NCBI RefSeq assembly: GCF_040207125.1
Contig: NZ_CP157940.1
Coordinates: 2,480,001-2,544,000 of the forward strand
Source: Lacrimispora sp. BS-2
GTDB lineage: Bacteria; Bacillota; Clostridia; Lachnospirales; Lachnospiraceae
DNA length: 64,000 nucleotides
Reading direction: 5' to 3'
How positions within the stretch are numbered: the first letter of the stretch is position 1; every line of letters starts with the position of its first letter. Under the pieces are notes generated by a model. It did no database searches and was not told the DNA's origin. It saw only the letters and a program-made list of their open reading frames with translations. The position numbers were made by a program, and so were the translations under genes. Of this stretch, positions 23,285 through 32,764 are shown piece after piece.

Positions 23285-26275
23285 TTATCCTAAGATATAG
23301 TCGTAGTCACTGCAGACAGTTTCCATAACTTTTCTAAGTCCTTCCGGAATCACGCTGTCCTTTTCACCGGCTTTCCAGGTGAGAATATTTCCAAGGTAAC
23401 GTACCTTGCAGGCAACTGCTGCCTTATCTAATACAACAAAGCCCTCGTTTTTGCTGTTTTCCATGTCAGCCTCATTGGCGAACAAGGTAAACTTATCCAG
23501 GTAAGGAGCGCTGTCATATGGACAGAAGCTCTTGCAGTTTCCGCACTCGTTGCACATATAGTCCACATGAACGATCTGGTGCATGGATAAACCAGGAATA
23601 TTCAGTGCCAGGTTTGCACGGTTTGGACAGACCTCAGCACAGTTTTCACAGACATTGGAACAGCCAAGACATCTGGCATCTTCTACCTTATATTCCCTGG
23701 TTCCTTCAAGAATACCGCGCTTGTCATAAATCTTATCTAAGTTATCCACTGTGTCATCAAAGTCCACAACAGCTTTTTTACCTAAAATAGCTTCAGCCGC
23801 AATGCGTGCATCTCTCATCGCCTCTACCACAGTAGCTGGTCCATAGAGTCCGTCGCCTACCACATAAACACCTGATGCGCTGGTCTCTAAGGTTTCCTCG
23901 TTTACAAGGGCTTTCCCGCGGTTGCTTACGTTAATGCCGTTTGCTTCATAGAATTCTGTTGGAACCTGCTCGCCCACTGCTGCGATCACTGTATCTGCAG
24001 GAATCTCTACGGTTTCTTCTGTTTCCACAATGCCCCTTCTGCCGGTAGCATCGGTATCGGAAAGCTTCATAACCTTGCAAAGGAGTTTTCCATTCTTAAG
24101 TTCTACAGGAGACAGCAGTTCCTTAAATTCCACGCCGTCTTCCAGCGCCATCTCTAATTCTTCCTCATCTGCCGGCATATAGCGTTTGGTTCTCCGGTAC
24201 ACCAGGTAGGAGTGTTCCACGCCTTCTGTTCTCTTCACTGCTCTTGCTGTATCCATGGCAGTGTTGCCGCCGCCGATGACCACTACGTTTTTACCGATGT
24301 TTAATTTTCCGTCGGCTGCCTTGAACTGAGCCAGGAAATCCAGTGCATTTATGGTCTCTCCTGCCTCAAGCTTTAACACGCCTGGTTTTGAAGCACCTGT
24401 GGCAAGGATAATATAGTCAAAGCCTTCCTTCTTTAAGGCTTCCAGATCTGTCACTTCAGTATTTAATCTCACCTCAGCTCCAAATGCCAGAGACAGGGCA
24501 GCATCCTTGTCAATCGCCTCATTGGGAATACGGAATCCAGGGATCACATGCTTTACCACGCCTCCCAGGCTGCCGCTCTTTTCAATAATGGTTGCAGGCA
24601 TTCCGTTCTTTGTCAGGAAATAAGCTGCTGCAAGTCCAGCCGGGCCTCCGCCGACTACTGCCGTCTTTTTGCCTTTCAGCTCGCCGGCTTCAATCTTCTT
24701 CATGAAGGCATCATAGCCGCCTTCCGCACAAACCAGCTTGACTCCGCGGATGTTTACCGGATCTTCATAATAATTCCGGTTACACTTGCTCATGCAGTTA
24801 TGAGCGCAGATGGTTCCGGTTATAAATGGAAGCGGATTCTTCTCTGCAATCACCTTCATGGCATCCTCGTATTTTCCTGCACCGGAAAGCTGTAAATAAG
24901 TGGTGATATCCTGATGAATCGGACATCCTTCCTTACATGGAGCCACATAGCAGTCAATAAGCGGAACGCTCTTTGGCATCTTTCTGATAGGAAGAGGTTT
25001 TACTGCCTTTCTGTGATGAGGATCATGAACTGCATCTGCTGCCAGTTTCGCTGTCTTTTCCGGATCAACGCCTGTAAACTCCACATTGCCGGCTTCCAGC
25101 TTCTCTGCGATCTGGTAAAGTCTCTGATAGCCGCCTGGCTTTAAGAGAGTGGTCGCAACGGTAACAGGCCAGATTCCTGCATCAACGATTGCCTTGATGT
25201 TATGGTAATCTGCTCCGCCTGAGAAGGAAATTCTTAATTTTCCGTCAAATTCCTTTGCCAGCTTAGCTGCCAGGGTAATGGAAAGCGGATATAAGGACTT
25301 TCCGGACATATACATCTCTTCGCTGGGAAGCTCTTTATTTTTTACATCAACCGGGAAGGTATTGGTAATCTTTACACCGAACTCCAGGTTCTTTTTCTCT
25401 GCCAAAGCCATAAGAGTCTTTAACATAGGAACCGCATCCTCGTACTGTAAATCATCAAGGAAGTGGAAATCGCCGAATGCGATATAATCATATCCCATAT
25501 CATCCATGGTCTTTCTGGCAAATTCATATCCAAGAAGAGTCGGATTGCACTTAATGAAGGTATTCAGTCCCTTTTCCTCGATCAGGTAGGTAGCGATTCT
25601 CTGAATCTCCTGTGGAGGACATCCGTGAAGAGTGGAAAGGGTCACGGAATTGCAGATTGTGGAAGGAATGTTCTCAATATCCTCTTTCGTCACATTCTTG
25701 AACAGATCTAAATGATCTAAAAGATATTTGATGCTGTTCTTGAACATATCCGTATCTTTTGCTTCCTTCATGGAATCGATAAAGGAGTTCACCTTCGGGG
25801 ATTTAATTCCTTCTAAGTCATAGCCTACGCTCATGTTGAACTGGAAGCCATCCATTGCACCAAGGCCGTATTCCTTGGCAATGATGTGAAGCAGGATCCA
25901 TGCCTTGATATACTCGTCCTGAGCCTGGGGAACATAAAGCTCTGTAGACCACTCACAGTTGTAGCATTCATCGTCTGCCTTGATACATGGTTTGCTTACA
26001 GGCAGATCCTCTCCGTCTAAGAGCTGAACAGTCTTTAACTCGAAGAAACGGCTTCCGGCATAATAGGAAGCCACAATGTTCTGGGTGAGCTGGGTATGAG
26101 GGCCGGCTGCCGGTCCCATAGGAGTCTCCAAAGTGCGTCCGAATATTTTCCGGTTGTTTTTCTTGTCTGCCTTGTAAGGTCTGTAGACTCCGAAAACAGT
26201 CTCATTTTTTCCATATTCATTAATAATCCAGTCCACTAACTGCCCAAATGGCATTGGGGTCATTCTATCTCCCAT
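23285..26275 (-). CDS. ygfK: YgfK, putative selenate/urate-pathway reductase (flavin and iron-sulfur)
   Basis: This 996-residue cytoplasmic protein has a dihydroorotate-dehydrogenase/PreA-like first half (about 1-430). A glutamate-synthase-small-subunit-like half follows, with CKEGCPIHQDI and CAHNCMSKCNRNY cluster Cys, two dinucleotide loops (AVVGGGPAGLAAAYFL near 550 and VVVIGGGNTAMDTARA near 670), and C-terminal ferredoxin-like Cys groups (CLGCSNVCENCAEVC and CNECGNCKSFCPYD). Length and order match E. coli YgfK. It has been called a selenate reductase, but clusters with this content are needed for anaerobic urate breakdown in gut bacteria, so a purine-ring reductase is likely. AGGAGG precedes the ATG. 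Confidence 0.9.
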   Translation of the reverse strand: MGDRMTPMPFGQLVDWIINEYGKNETVFGVYRPYKADKKNNRKIFGRTLETPMGPAAGPHTQLTQNIVASYYAGSRFFELKTVQLLDGEDLPVSKPCIKADDECYNCEWSTELYVPQAQDEYIKAWILLHIIAKEYGLGAMDGFQFNMSVGYDLEGIKSPKVNSFIDSMKEAKDTDMFKNSIKYLLDHLDLFKNVTKEDIENIPSTICNSVTLSTLHGCPPQEIQRIATYLIEEKGLNTFIKCNPTLLGYEFARKTMDDMGYDYIAFGDFHFLDDLQYEDAVPMLKTLMALAEKKNLEFGVKITNTFPVDVKNKELPSEEMYMSGKSLYPLSITLAAKLAKEFDGKLRISFSGGADYHNIKAIVDAGIWPVTVATTLLKPGGYQRLYQIAEKLEAGNVEFTGVDPEKTAKLAADAVHDPHHRKAVKPLPIRKMPKSVPLIDCYVAPCKEGCPIHQDITTYLQLSGAGKYEDAMKVIAEKNPLPFITGTICAHNCMSKCNRNYYEDPVNIRGVKLVCAEGGYDAFMKKIEAGELKGKKTAVVGGGPAGLAAAYFLTKNGMPATIIEKSGSLGGVVKHVIPGFRIPNEAIDKDAALSLAFGAEVRLNTEVTDLEALKKEGFDYIILATGASKPGVLKLEAGETINALDFLAQFKAADGKLNIGKNVVVIGGGNTAMDTARAVKRTEGVEHSYLVYRRTKRYMPADEEELEMALEDGVEFKELLSPVELKNGKLLCKVMKLSDTDATGRRGIVETEETVEIPADTVIAAVGEQVPTEFYEANGINVSNRGKALVNEETLETSASGVYVVGDGLYGPATVVEAMRDARIAAEAILGKKAVVDFDDTVDNLDKIYDKRGILEGTREYKVEDARCLGCSNVCENCAEVCPNRANLALNIPGLSMHQIVHVDYMCNECGNCKSFCPYDSAPYLDKFTLFANEADMENSKNEGFVVLDKAAVACKVRYLGNILTWKAGEKDSVIPEGLRKVMETVCSDYDYILG

Positions 26276-26385
26276 TTTTTACCTCCTGTAACGGGGTTGT
26301 CCGCTTTCTTTCTCTGCAGACAACCCTCAGTGAATATTCTATATTTGTATATTTTACTATTTTACCTGATTTTATGAAACTGTTA

Positions 26386-27720
26386 TTACCTGGAATTGAT
26401 CCGGTTTGCCAGTTCAGCTGCTGCCTGTCTGCAGTCTGCCATCACCTTTTCTTCATCAATGGTTGTAAGGATACGGTCCTTCATCAGCACTTTTCCGTTG
26501 CCTACTGTGGTTACCACACTGCGTCCTGTCATTCCAAAAAGGATATGGCTGTTGCAGTTATCCCCATTCATTGGTGTTAACGGAATGTAATCGGTAACGA
26601 TTACGTCAGCTGCTGCACCCTCTTTTAATACGCCCAAAGGCTTCTTAAAGTAACGGCCTGCAATCTTTGCATTTCCTTCAAACAGCATCTTGGGAACTTC
26701 GCCCCATGCCGCATTAGGATCGCACAAATGATGCTTGTGCAGAACATTGGCTACTTTATAGGATTCTGTCATGTCGTGGGTATAACCATCAGTTCCAAGA
26801 CCTGTTAAGATTCCTCTGTGAACCAGTTCCATGGTTGGCGGGCAGCCGCATGCATTGCCCATGTTGGATTCCGGATTGTGAACTACCATGGTATCTGTAT
26901 CCTTAATCAACTGCATCTCATGAGGATTGATATAGATGCAGTGTCCAAGAAGGGTCTTTTCTCCCAGGATTTTGCAGTCCATCAGACGATCTACGATCCG
27001 TTTGCCGTGTTTCTTAAGGCAGTCATGAAGATCTTCGATTCCCTCTGCCACATGGATGTGGTAGCCCACACCTTCAGGCTTGTGGGAAGCTGCAAGCTCC
27101 ATGGTCTCATCAGAAATCGTAAACTGGGCATGCATTCCCATCATTCCTGCAATCATGTCGCTGTCATCTGCCAAAGCATGCTTAATGAATGCTTCATTCT
27201 CCAGAACCCCTTCTTTTGCCTTTTCTTTGCCGTCACGGTCAGAAACCTCATAGCACAGACAGGAACGGACGCCAGTCTCTTTTGCAGCCTCTTCGATCTT
27301 AAACAGGGAATCTGTAATATGTCCGAAGCTTGCATGATGGTCAAAAGTCGTTGTCACACCGTTCTTAATAGAATCGATGTAAGTAGCCATAGCACTTAAC
27401 CGTGTTTCTTCTAATGTGAGGTTACGATCAATGGTCCACCACATTCCGTCTAAAATCTCCAGGAATCCGTGAGGATCATATCCTTTGATGCTTAAGCCTC
27501 TGGCAAAAGAGCTGTAAATATGTTCGTGAGCATTAATAAAGGCCGGCATGATAACTCCACCCTTTGCATCAACATACTCCGCATTCGGGTATTCTTTCTT
27601 AATTTCTTCCGTGGTTCCTACCTTACGGATCACGCTTCCCTCCATTGCAACTGCACCGTTCTCAAAAAACGGATTTTGGGGGTCTCTTGTAATCATTCTT
27701 CCATTACCGATAACCAGCAT
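26386..27720 (-). CDS. ssnA: SsnA putative aminohydrolase
   Basis: This 444-residue amidohydrolase has the metal motif PAFINAHEHIYSSFARGL (about 55-72), GYHIHVAEG (about 205-213), LLGHCIYINP and the late GLGTDGYTHDM (about 305-315), as in SsnA and other cytosine-deaminase-like enzymes. SsnA belongs to the ygf/xdh purine cluster of E. coli; its exact substrate there is not settled. The start at 27720 has AAGGAG ahead; an upstream in-frame start adds 26 residues without a site. It is the first gene of the minus-strand operon and divergent from the YheO-like regulator. Confidence 0.9.
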   Translation of the reverse strand: MLVIGNGRMITRDPQNPFFENGAVAMEGSVIRKVGTTEEIKKEYPNAEYVDAKGGVIMPAFINAHEHIYSSFARGLSIKGYDPHGFLEILDGMWWTIDRNLTLEETRLSAMATYIDSIKNGVTTTFDHHASFGHITDSLFKIEEAAKETGVRSCLCYEVSDRDGKEKAKEGVLENEAFIKHALADDSDMIAGMMGMHAQFTISDETMELAASHKPEGVGYHIHVAEGIEDLHDCLKKHGKRIVDRLMDCKILGEKTLLGHCIYINPHEMQLIKDTDTMVVHNPESNMGNACGCPPTMELVHRGILTGLGTDGYTHDMTESYKVANVLHKHHLCDPNAAWGEVPKMLFEGNAKIAGRYFKKPLGVLKEGAAADVIVTDYIPLTPMNGDNCNSHILFGMTGRSVVTTVGNGKVLMKDRILTTIDEEKVMADCRQAAAELANRINSR

Positions 27721-27900
27721 GTTTCCATCTCCTTTTTTTCCATTTTTTAACATAATTTGAGTTAAACCTAAAAATTTCCAACTGTACAAACCTAACATAG
27801 GAATCTCCCCTATGTATGTACTTCATTTCCGCAATCTGCTGATACAGGATCCTATAATCCGTCATTTTCTATACAGATTACACCATAAATTCCTCACTAG

Positions 27901-27929
27901 GTACAGTGTATCATTTCATATAAAGAAAT
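27901..27929 (-). promoter_or_regulatory. Candidate promoter of the ssnA operon
   Basis: On the minus strand, TTGCAT and TACACT with a 17-base spacer lie within plus 27901-27932, leaving a leader of about 180 bases. The match is moderate. Confidence 0.35.
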
Positions 27930-27961
27930 GCAAGTAAAAAATACAAAAAAAATTAGAGAAC

Positions 27962-28012
27962 CTAAAAAATTTTTAGAAAACCACTTGAAATTTTAAATTT
28001 TTATGCTATGAT
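27962..28012 (+). promoter_or_regulatory. Promoter of the YheO-ygeXYW operon with a flanking palindrome
   Basis: TTGAAA (27985-27990) and TATGAT (28007-28012) are spaced 16 bases. Directly upstream is CTAAAAAATTTTTAG (27962-27976), a near-perfect palindrome that could bind the divergent regulator. The rest of the 328-base gap (27721-28048) is AT-rich without a gene. Confidence 0.55.
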
Positions 28013-28048
28013 GAGTGTATAAGATGTTCCAATGAGGGGAGGCAAACG

Positions 28049-28693
28049 ATGGATTCAAAGCTTGAACTGCTGACGCAGATCGCACGTGGAATCGCTACTC
28101 ATTTTGGCAACAACTGTGAAGTAGTTATCCACGACTTAAGGAAGGAAGATATAGACAGCTCCATTGTCTATATTGAAAACGGCCAGGTAAGCAACAGACA
28201 GCTGGGGGACGGTCCCTCTGAAATCGTTTTGGAAACGTTAAAAAAGAACCCGGATCTTTTAAAAGACCGCTTATCCTATTTAACAAGAACCGATGACGGC
28301 AGGATCTTAAAATCCAGTACCATGTATATAAGAGGGAAAGATAATACCATTGACTACATTCTGGCTCTTAATTATGATATCACAGGTCTGCTTACCATAG
28401 ACAATTCCTTAAAATCTCTTCTCTCCACCTCGGAAACAGAAGACGATGAGAAGCAGCCAAAAAGAATCACCCATAATGTGAACGATCTTCTTGACGCACT
28501 GATCGAACAGTCTGTGGCCCTGATTGGCAAACCGGTCGCTCTCATGAGCAAGGATGACAAAGTTACCGCAATTCAGTATTTAAATGACGCAGGAGCTTTC
28601 CTTATTACTAAGTCAGGCGACAAGGTTTCCAATTATTTTGGCATATCCAAATTCACTTTATACAGTTATATGGATACAAATAAAGAAAAGTAA
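28049..28693 (+). CDS. YheO-like PAS/HTH regulator
   Basis: This 214-residue protein has an N-terminal YheO-like PAS domain (about 5-115; CEVVIHDLRKEDIDSSIVYI near 25-44 and DYILALNYDITGL near 98-110). A C-terminal helix-turn-helix (about 170-208; DAGAFLITKSGDKVSNYFGISKFTLYSYMD in two parts) fits the YheO/DauR family of DNA-binding regulators. It lies between ssnA and ygeX, transcribed with ygeX after a 34-base gap. It is the likely switch for both arms of the purine pathway; DauR relatives respond to amino acids, so the ligand is open. Confidence 0.85.
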   Translation: MDSKLELLTQIARGIATHFGNNCEVVIHDLRKEDIDSSIVYIENGQVSNRQLGDGPSEIVLETLKKNPDLLKDRLSYLTRTDDGRILKSSTMYIRGKDNTIDYILALNYDITGLLTIDNSLKSLLSTSETEDDEKQPKRITHNVNDLLDALIEQSVALIGKPVALMSKDDKVTAIQYLNDAGAFLITKSGDKVSNYFGISKFTLYSYMDTNKEK

Positions 28694-28727
28694 CATAATT
28701 AATGAAGAAAAAGGAGTGTAAAAAATC

Positions 28728-29933
28728 ATGAAACCAATCCAATGGGTTGTAAACACCATGCCAAAGACCGATGATAAAAATTTGCCGGTTATGGCAATTG
28801 ATGAAATCAAGAAAGCAAGAGTGTTCCACGAAAGCTTTCCTCAGTACAGCAAGACTCCTCTTGCAAAGCTGGATCACATGGCAGATTATTTAGGTCTTGG
28901 CCAGGTCTACTTAAAAGACGAATCTTACCGGTTCGGCTTAAATGCATTCAAGGTATTGGGCGGATCCTTTGCCATTGCAAAGTACATTGCAAAGCAGACT
29001 GGAAAAGATGTTTCTGATCTTCCTTACAGCGTACTCACATCTGATGCTTTAAGAAAAGAGTTTGGCCAGGCAACCTTCTTCACCGCTACCGATGGAAATC
29101 ATGGACGTGGTGTTGCATGGGCAGCAAATAAATTAGGCCAGAAATCTGTTGTCTATATGCCAAAGGGCTCCACCATCACCCGTTTCAACAATATTAAAGC
29201 AGAAGGCGCTACCGTTACTATAGAAGAAGTCAACTATGACGAATGCGTCCGTATGGCTGCAGATGCCGCTTCCAAAACAAAGAACGGCGTTGTGGTACAG
29301 GATACTGCCTGGGATGGTTACGAAGAGATTCCTGCCTGGATCATGCAGGGCTACGGAACCATGGCACTGGAAGCGAACGAGCAGCTTGAGGAATATGGCT
29401 GCGACAGACCGACCCATGTATTTGTTCAGGCTGGTGTAGGTTCTCTTGCAGGCGCTGTTCAGGGATATTTTGCAAACCGCTATCCAGAGAATCCGCCTAA
29501 GGTTGTGGTTGTGGAAGCTGATGTAGCAGACTGTCTCTATAAGGGTGCAAAAGCCGGCGACGGAGCGATCCGTATCGTGGACGGTGATATGCAGACCATT
29601 ATGGCCGGCCTTGCCTGCGGAGAGCCAAACACTATTTCCTGGGATATCTTAAAGAATCACGTAGATACCTTTGTTTCCGCTCCTGACTGGGCAGCTGCCC
29701 AGGGCATGAGAATGCTTGCCGCTCCTATCAAAGGCGATACACCGGTAACCTCCGGCGAATCAGGCGCTGCTCCGTTCGGAGTTCTGGCCTGCATCATGCT
29801 TCTTGATGAATACAAGGAGTTAAAAGAGCATTTAGGACTTAATAAGGATTCAAAAGTTCTCCTCTTCTCTACTGAGGGTGACACCGACCCAGATCGTTAC
29901 AAAGCAATTGTCTGGGAAGGAAAAGAACGATAA
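28728..29933 (+). CDS. ygeX: Diaminopropionate ammonia-lyase YgeX
   Basis: This 401-residue PLP enzyme shows the Lys-bearing motif FGLNAFKVLGGSFAI (about 64-78), ATDGNHGRGVAWAA (about 120-133), the glycine-rich VQAGVGSLAGAVQGYF (about 235-250) and a late SGESGAAPFG. It cleaves 2,3-diaminopropionate to pyruvate and ammonia. In gut anaerobes YgeX is part of the urate-degradation set, where diaminopropionate arises after the ring is opened, linking purine carbon to pyruvate. AAGGAG precedes the ATG. Confidence 0.95.
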   Translation: MKPIQWVVNTMPKTDDKNLPVMAIDEIKKARVFHESFPQYSKTPLAKLDHMADYLGLGQVYLKDESYRFGLNAFKVLGGSFAIAKYIAKQTGKDVSDLPYSVLTSDALRKEFGQATFFTATDGNHGRGVAWAANKLGQKSVVYMPKGSTITRFNNIKAEGATVTIEEVNYDECVRMAADAASKTKNGVVVQDTAWDGYEEIPAWIMQGYGTMALEANEQLEEYGCDRPTHVFVQAGVGSLAGAVQGYFANRYPENPPKVVVVEADVADCLYKGAKAGDGAIRIVDGDMQTIMAGLACGEPNTISWDILKNHVDTFVSAPDWAAAQGMRMLAAPIKGDTPVTSGESGAAPFGVLACIMLLDEYKELKEHLGLNKDSKVLLFSTEGDTDPDRYKAIVWEGKER

Positions 29934-29963
29934 TAACTTATAAAAAATATGGAGGACAAAAAC

Positions 29964-31274
29964 ATGGATTACAAAAAAATCAAAGAAGCAGCACAGAATT
30001 ATGAAGCCGACATGACAAAGTTCTTAAGGGAAATCGTTAAATTCCCAGGCGAAAGCTGTGATGAAAAAGCTCACATCGACCGCATCGCAGAAGAAATGCG
30101 GAAGCTGGATTTCGACAAAGTAGAAATCGACGGCATGGGCAACGTATTAGGTTATATGGGAACCGGCAAAACTTTAATCGGTTTTGATGCTCACATTGAT
30201 ACTGTTGGTATCGGCAACAAGAACAACTGGACATTTGATCCATACGAAGGCTACGAGAATGATACAGAAATCGGCGGCCGCGGCGTATCCGATCAGTGCG
30301 GCGGTATCGTATCCGCTGTTTACGGTGCAAGAATCATGAAGGACTTAGGTCTTTTAAATGACAAATACACCGTTCTGGTTACAGGTACTGTTCAGGAAGA
30401 AGACTGTGATGGTCTTTGCTGGCAGTATATCATCAACGAAGGCAAGGTTCGTCCTGAATTCGTTGTTTCCACAGAGCCGACTGACGGCGGTATCTACCGC
30501 GGACAGAGAGGCCGTATGGAAATCCGTATTGACGTAAAGGGTATCTCCTGCCATGGTTCCGCACCAGAGCGCGGTGACAACGCAATCTACAAGATGGCTG
30601 ATATTCTTCAGGACGTTCGTGCTCTTAACGAGAACGACGCTGCTGATGACAAGGAAATCAAAGGCCTTGTAAAAATGCTTGATGAGAAATACAACAAAGA
30701 GTGGAAAGAGGCTAACTTCTTAGGACGCGGTACTGTTACTGCTTCCGAGATCTTCTTCACCTCCCCAAGCCGCTGTGCAGTTGCTGACTCCTGTTCCGTA
30801 TCCTTAGACCGCCGTATGACCGCAGGCGAGACATGGGAAAGCTGTCTGGATGAAATCCGCAATCTGCCAAACGTGAAGAAATACGGCAACGACGTTACTG
30901 TTTCCATGTACGAATATTCCCGTCCTTCCTATACCGGACTTACTTATCCGATCGAGTGCTACTTCCCGACCTGGGTTATTCCGGAGGATCACGACGTTAC
31001 CAAGGCACTGGAAGAAGCTTACAAGAACCTTTACGGTGATGCAAGAATCGGTGCAAAAGAAACTCTTGATATGAGAACTGCCCGTCCTCTTACCGACAAG
31101 TGGACCTTCTCCACAAACGGCGTTTCCATCATGGGCCGCAACGGAATCCCATGCATCGGCTTTGGACCTGGTGCAGAGGCTCAGGCTCATGCTCCTAACG
31201 AAAAGACCTGGAAACAGGATCTGGTTACCTGTGCAGCTGTATATGCAGCACTTCCAACCGCTTACTGCAAATAA
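29964..31274 (+). CDS. ygeY: YgeY M20-family peptidase/deacylase
   Basis: This 436-residue enzyme has the M20 metal motifs [13 protein letters not shown] (about 76-88), [15 protein letters not shown] (about 108-122) and VQEEDCDGL (about 147-155), and a late [16 protein letters not shown] with the last metal His. It is expected to hydrolyse an amide bond of an acyl-diaminopropionate or carbamoyl-type intermediate. The ATG at 29964 has GGAGG eight bases upstream and gives the usual family start; an ATG at 29949 would add five residues. It follows ygeX by 30 bases. Codon use is markedly biased towards preferred codons, suggesting high expression. Confidence 0.9.
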   Translation: MDYKKIKEAAQNYEADMTKFLREIVKFPGESCDEKAHIDRIAEEMRKLDFDKVEIDGMGNVLGYMGTGKTLIGFDAHIDTVGIGNKNNWTFDPYEGYENDTEIGGRGVSDQCGGIVSAVYGARIMKDLGLLNDKYTVLVTGTVQEEDCDGLCWQYIINEGKVRPEFVVSTEPTDGGIYRGQRGRMEIRIDVKGISCHGSAPERGDNAIYKMADILQDVRALNENDAADDKEIKGLVKMLDEKYNKEWKEANFLGRGTVTASEIFFTSPSRCAVADSCSVSLDRRMTAGETWESCLDEIRNLPNVKKYGNDVTVSMYEYSRPSYTGLTYPIECYFPTWVIPEDHDVTKALEEAYKNLYGDARIGAKETLDMRTARPLTDKWTFSTNGVSIMGRNGIPCIGFGPGAEAQAHAPNEKTWKQDLVTCAAVYAALPTAYCK

Positions 31275-31312
31275 TAGAAACAAGCCATTAACAACCATTT
31301 TACCATAATTCT

Positions 31313-31340
31313 GGCAGCAGGCCCTTTAAGGCCTGCCGCC
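31313..31340 (+). promoter_or_regulatory. Hairpin in the ygeY-ygeW gap
   Basis: GGCAGCAGGCC and GGCCTGCCGCC pair around CTTTAA with one mismatch. No T run follows directly, so it is more likely an RNA stability or processing element than a terminator. The rest of the 184-base gap holds only the ygeW ribosome site. Confidence 0.4.
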
Positions 31341-31458
31341 ACTCCTAGCAATCATTTTTGCAGACTGCCGATCATTCCTTCCCCAATCAATGCCTGGCAG
31401 ACTGCATGAAGGATAGATAACAATAAAACAAGACAAGAATCAGGAGGCTAACTACTAT

Positions 31459-32652
31459 ATGAAAACCTTACAGGATTACATCGACAAACTCAACTCCTTA
31501 AACTTTAAGGAAATGTATGAGAATGATTTCTTCTTAACATGGGAGAAGACCGACGACGAGCTGGAAGCTGTCTGGACCGTTGCTGACGCACTTCGTTTCA
31601 TGAGAGAAAACAACATTTCCACAAAAGTATTCGAGAGCGGTCTTGGAATTTCCTTATTCCGCGACAACTCCACACGTACCCGCTTCTCCTTTGCTTCCGC
31701 ATGTAACTTACTTGGTCTGGAAGTTCAGGATTTAGACGAGGGCAAATCCCAGGTAGCTCACGGCGAGACCGTTCGTGAAACAGCTAACATGGTTTCCTTC
31801 ATGGCAGATGTTATCGGTATCCGCGATGATATGTATATCGGCAAGGGAAATACCTATATGCATGAATTTATGGACGCTGTTACCCAGGGTAATAAAGACG
31901 GCATCTTAGAGCAGAGACCAACTTTAGTAAACTTACAGTGCGACATTGACCATCCAACTCAGAGTATGGCTGATATGCTTCACATCATCCATGAGATGGG
32001 CGGCATTGAGAACTTAAAGGGCAAAAAGCTGGCTATGACATGGGCTTACTCACCTTCCTACGGAAAGCCATTATCCGTTCCTCAGGGAATCATCGGCTTA
32101 ATGACTCGTATGGGTATGGAAGTTGTTTTAGCTCATCCGGAAGGCTATGAGGTTATGCCTGAAGTTGTTGAAGTTGCAAAGAAGAACGCTGAGAAATCCG
32201 GCGGTACTTTCCGTGTATCCAACGACATGGCTGACGCATTCAAGGATGCTGACGTTGTATATCCAAAGAGCTGGGCTCCATTTGCAGCTATGGAAAAGAG
32301 AACCAACCTTTACGCTGAAGGCGACACAGACGGCATCAAGGCTCTTGAGAAAGAATTACTTGCTCAGAACGCAAGCCACAAAGACTGGTGCTGTACAGAA
32401 GAGCTGATGAAGACCACAAAAGACGGCAAGGCTCTTTACATGCACTGCTTACCAGCTGACATCAACGATGTAAGCTGCAAGGACGGCGAAGTAGTTGCTT
32501 CCGTATTCGATCGTTACCGCGATCCGTTATACAAAGAAGCAAGCTTCAAGCCATATGTAATTGCCGCTATGATCTTCTTAAGCAAATTTGAGAATCCACA
32601 GGAAATCTTAAAGAAGCTGGAATCTGGCAAAAAACCAAGAATTTTTGAATAA
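31459..32652 (+). CDS. ygeW: Knotted carbamoyltransferase YgeW
   Basis: This 397-residue protein matches the YgeW transcarbamylase family. It has the carbamoyl-phosphate loop FRDNSTRTRFSFASACNLL (about 73-91), the HPTQSMADML segment (about 172-181), and HCLPADINDV (about 325-334). It probably catalyses phosphorolysis of a carbamoylated intermediate, giving carbamoyl phosphate for the next enzyme. AGGAGG lies upstream. The gene continues the ygeX-ygeY series and shares its biased codon use. Confidence 0.95.
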   Translation: MKTLQDYIDKLNSLNFKEMYENDFFLTWEKTDDELEAVWTVADALRFMRENNISTKVFESGLGISLFRDNSTRTRFSFASACNLLGLEVQDLDEGKSQVAHGETVRETANMVSFMADVIGIRDDMYIGKGNTYMHEFMDAVTQGNKDGILEQRPTLVNLQCDIDHPTQSMADMLHIIHEMGGIENLKGKKLAMTWAYSPSYGKPLSVPQGIIGLMTRMGMEVVLAHPEGYEVMPEVVEVAKKNAEKSGGTFRVSNDMADAFKDADVVYPKSWAPFAAMEKRTNLYAEGDTDGIKALEKELLAQNASHKDWCCTEELMKTTKDGKALYMHCLPADINDVSCKDGEVVASVFDRYRDPLYKEASFKPYVIAAMIFLSKFENPQEILKKLESGKKPRIFE

Positions 32653-32691
32653 TTAAATATCGGGGCAACTGTCCCTTATTTAAGAATTCCG

Positions 32692-32734
32692 GGCGCACCT
32701 GCAGCCTACTAATGGATACGGGTGCGCCTTTTAA
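32692..32734 (+). terminator. Intra-operon hairpin before carbamate kinase
   Basis: GGCGCACC (32692-32699) pairs with GGTGCGCC (32721-32728), followed by TTTT. It is a weak terminator that may reduce transcription into the kinase and permease genes. Confidence 0.5.
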
Positions 32735-32764
32735 ATAATTCTTAATCGTTAAGAGGATAACAAA

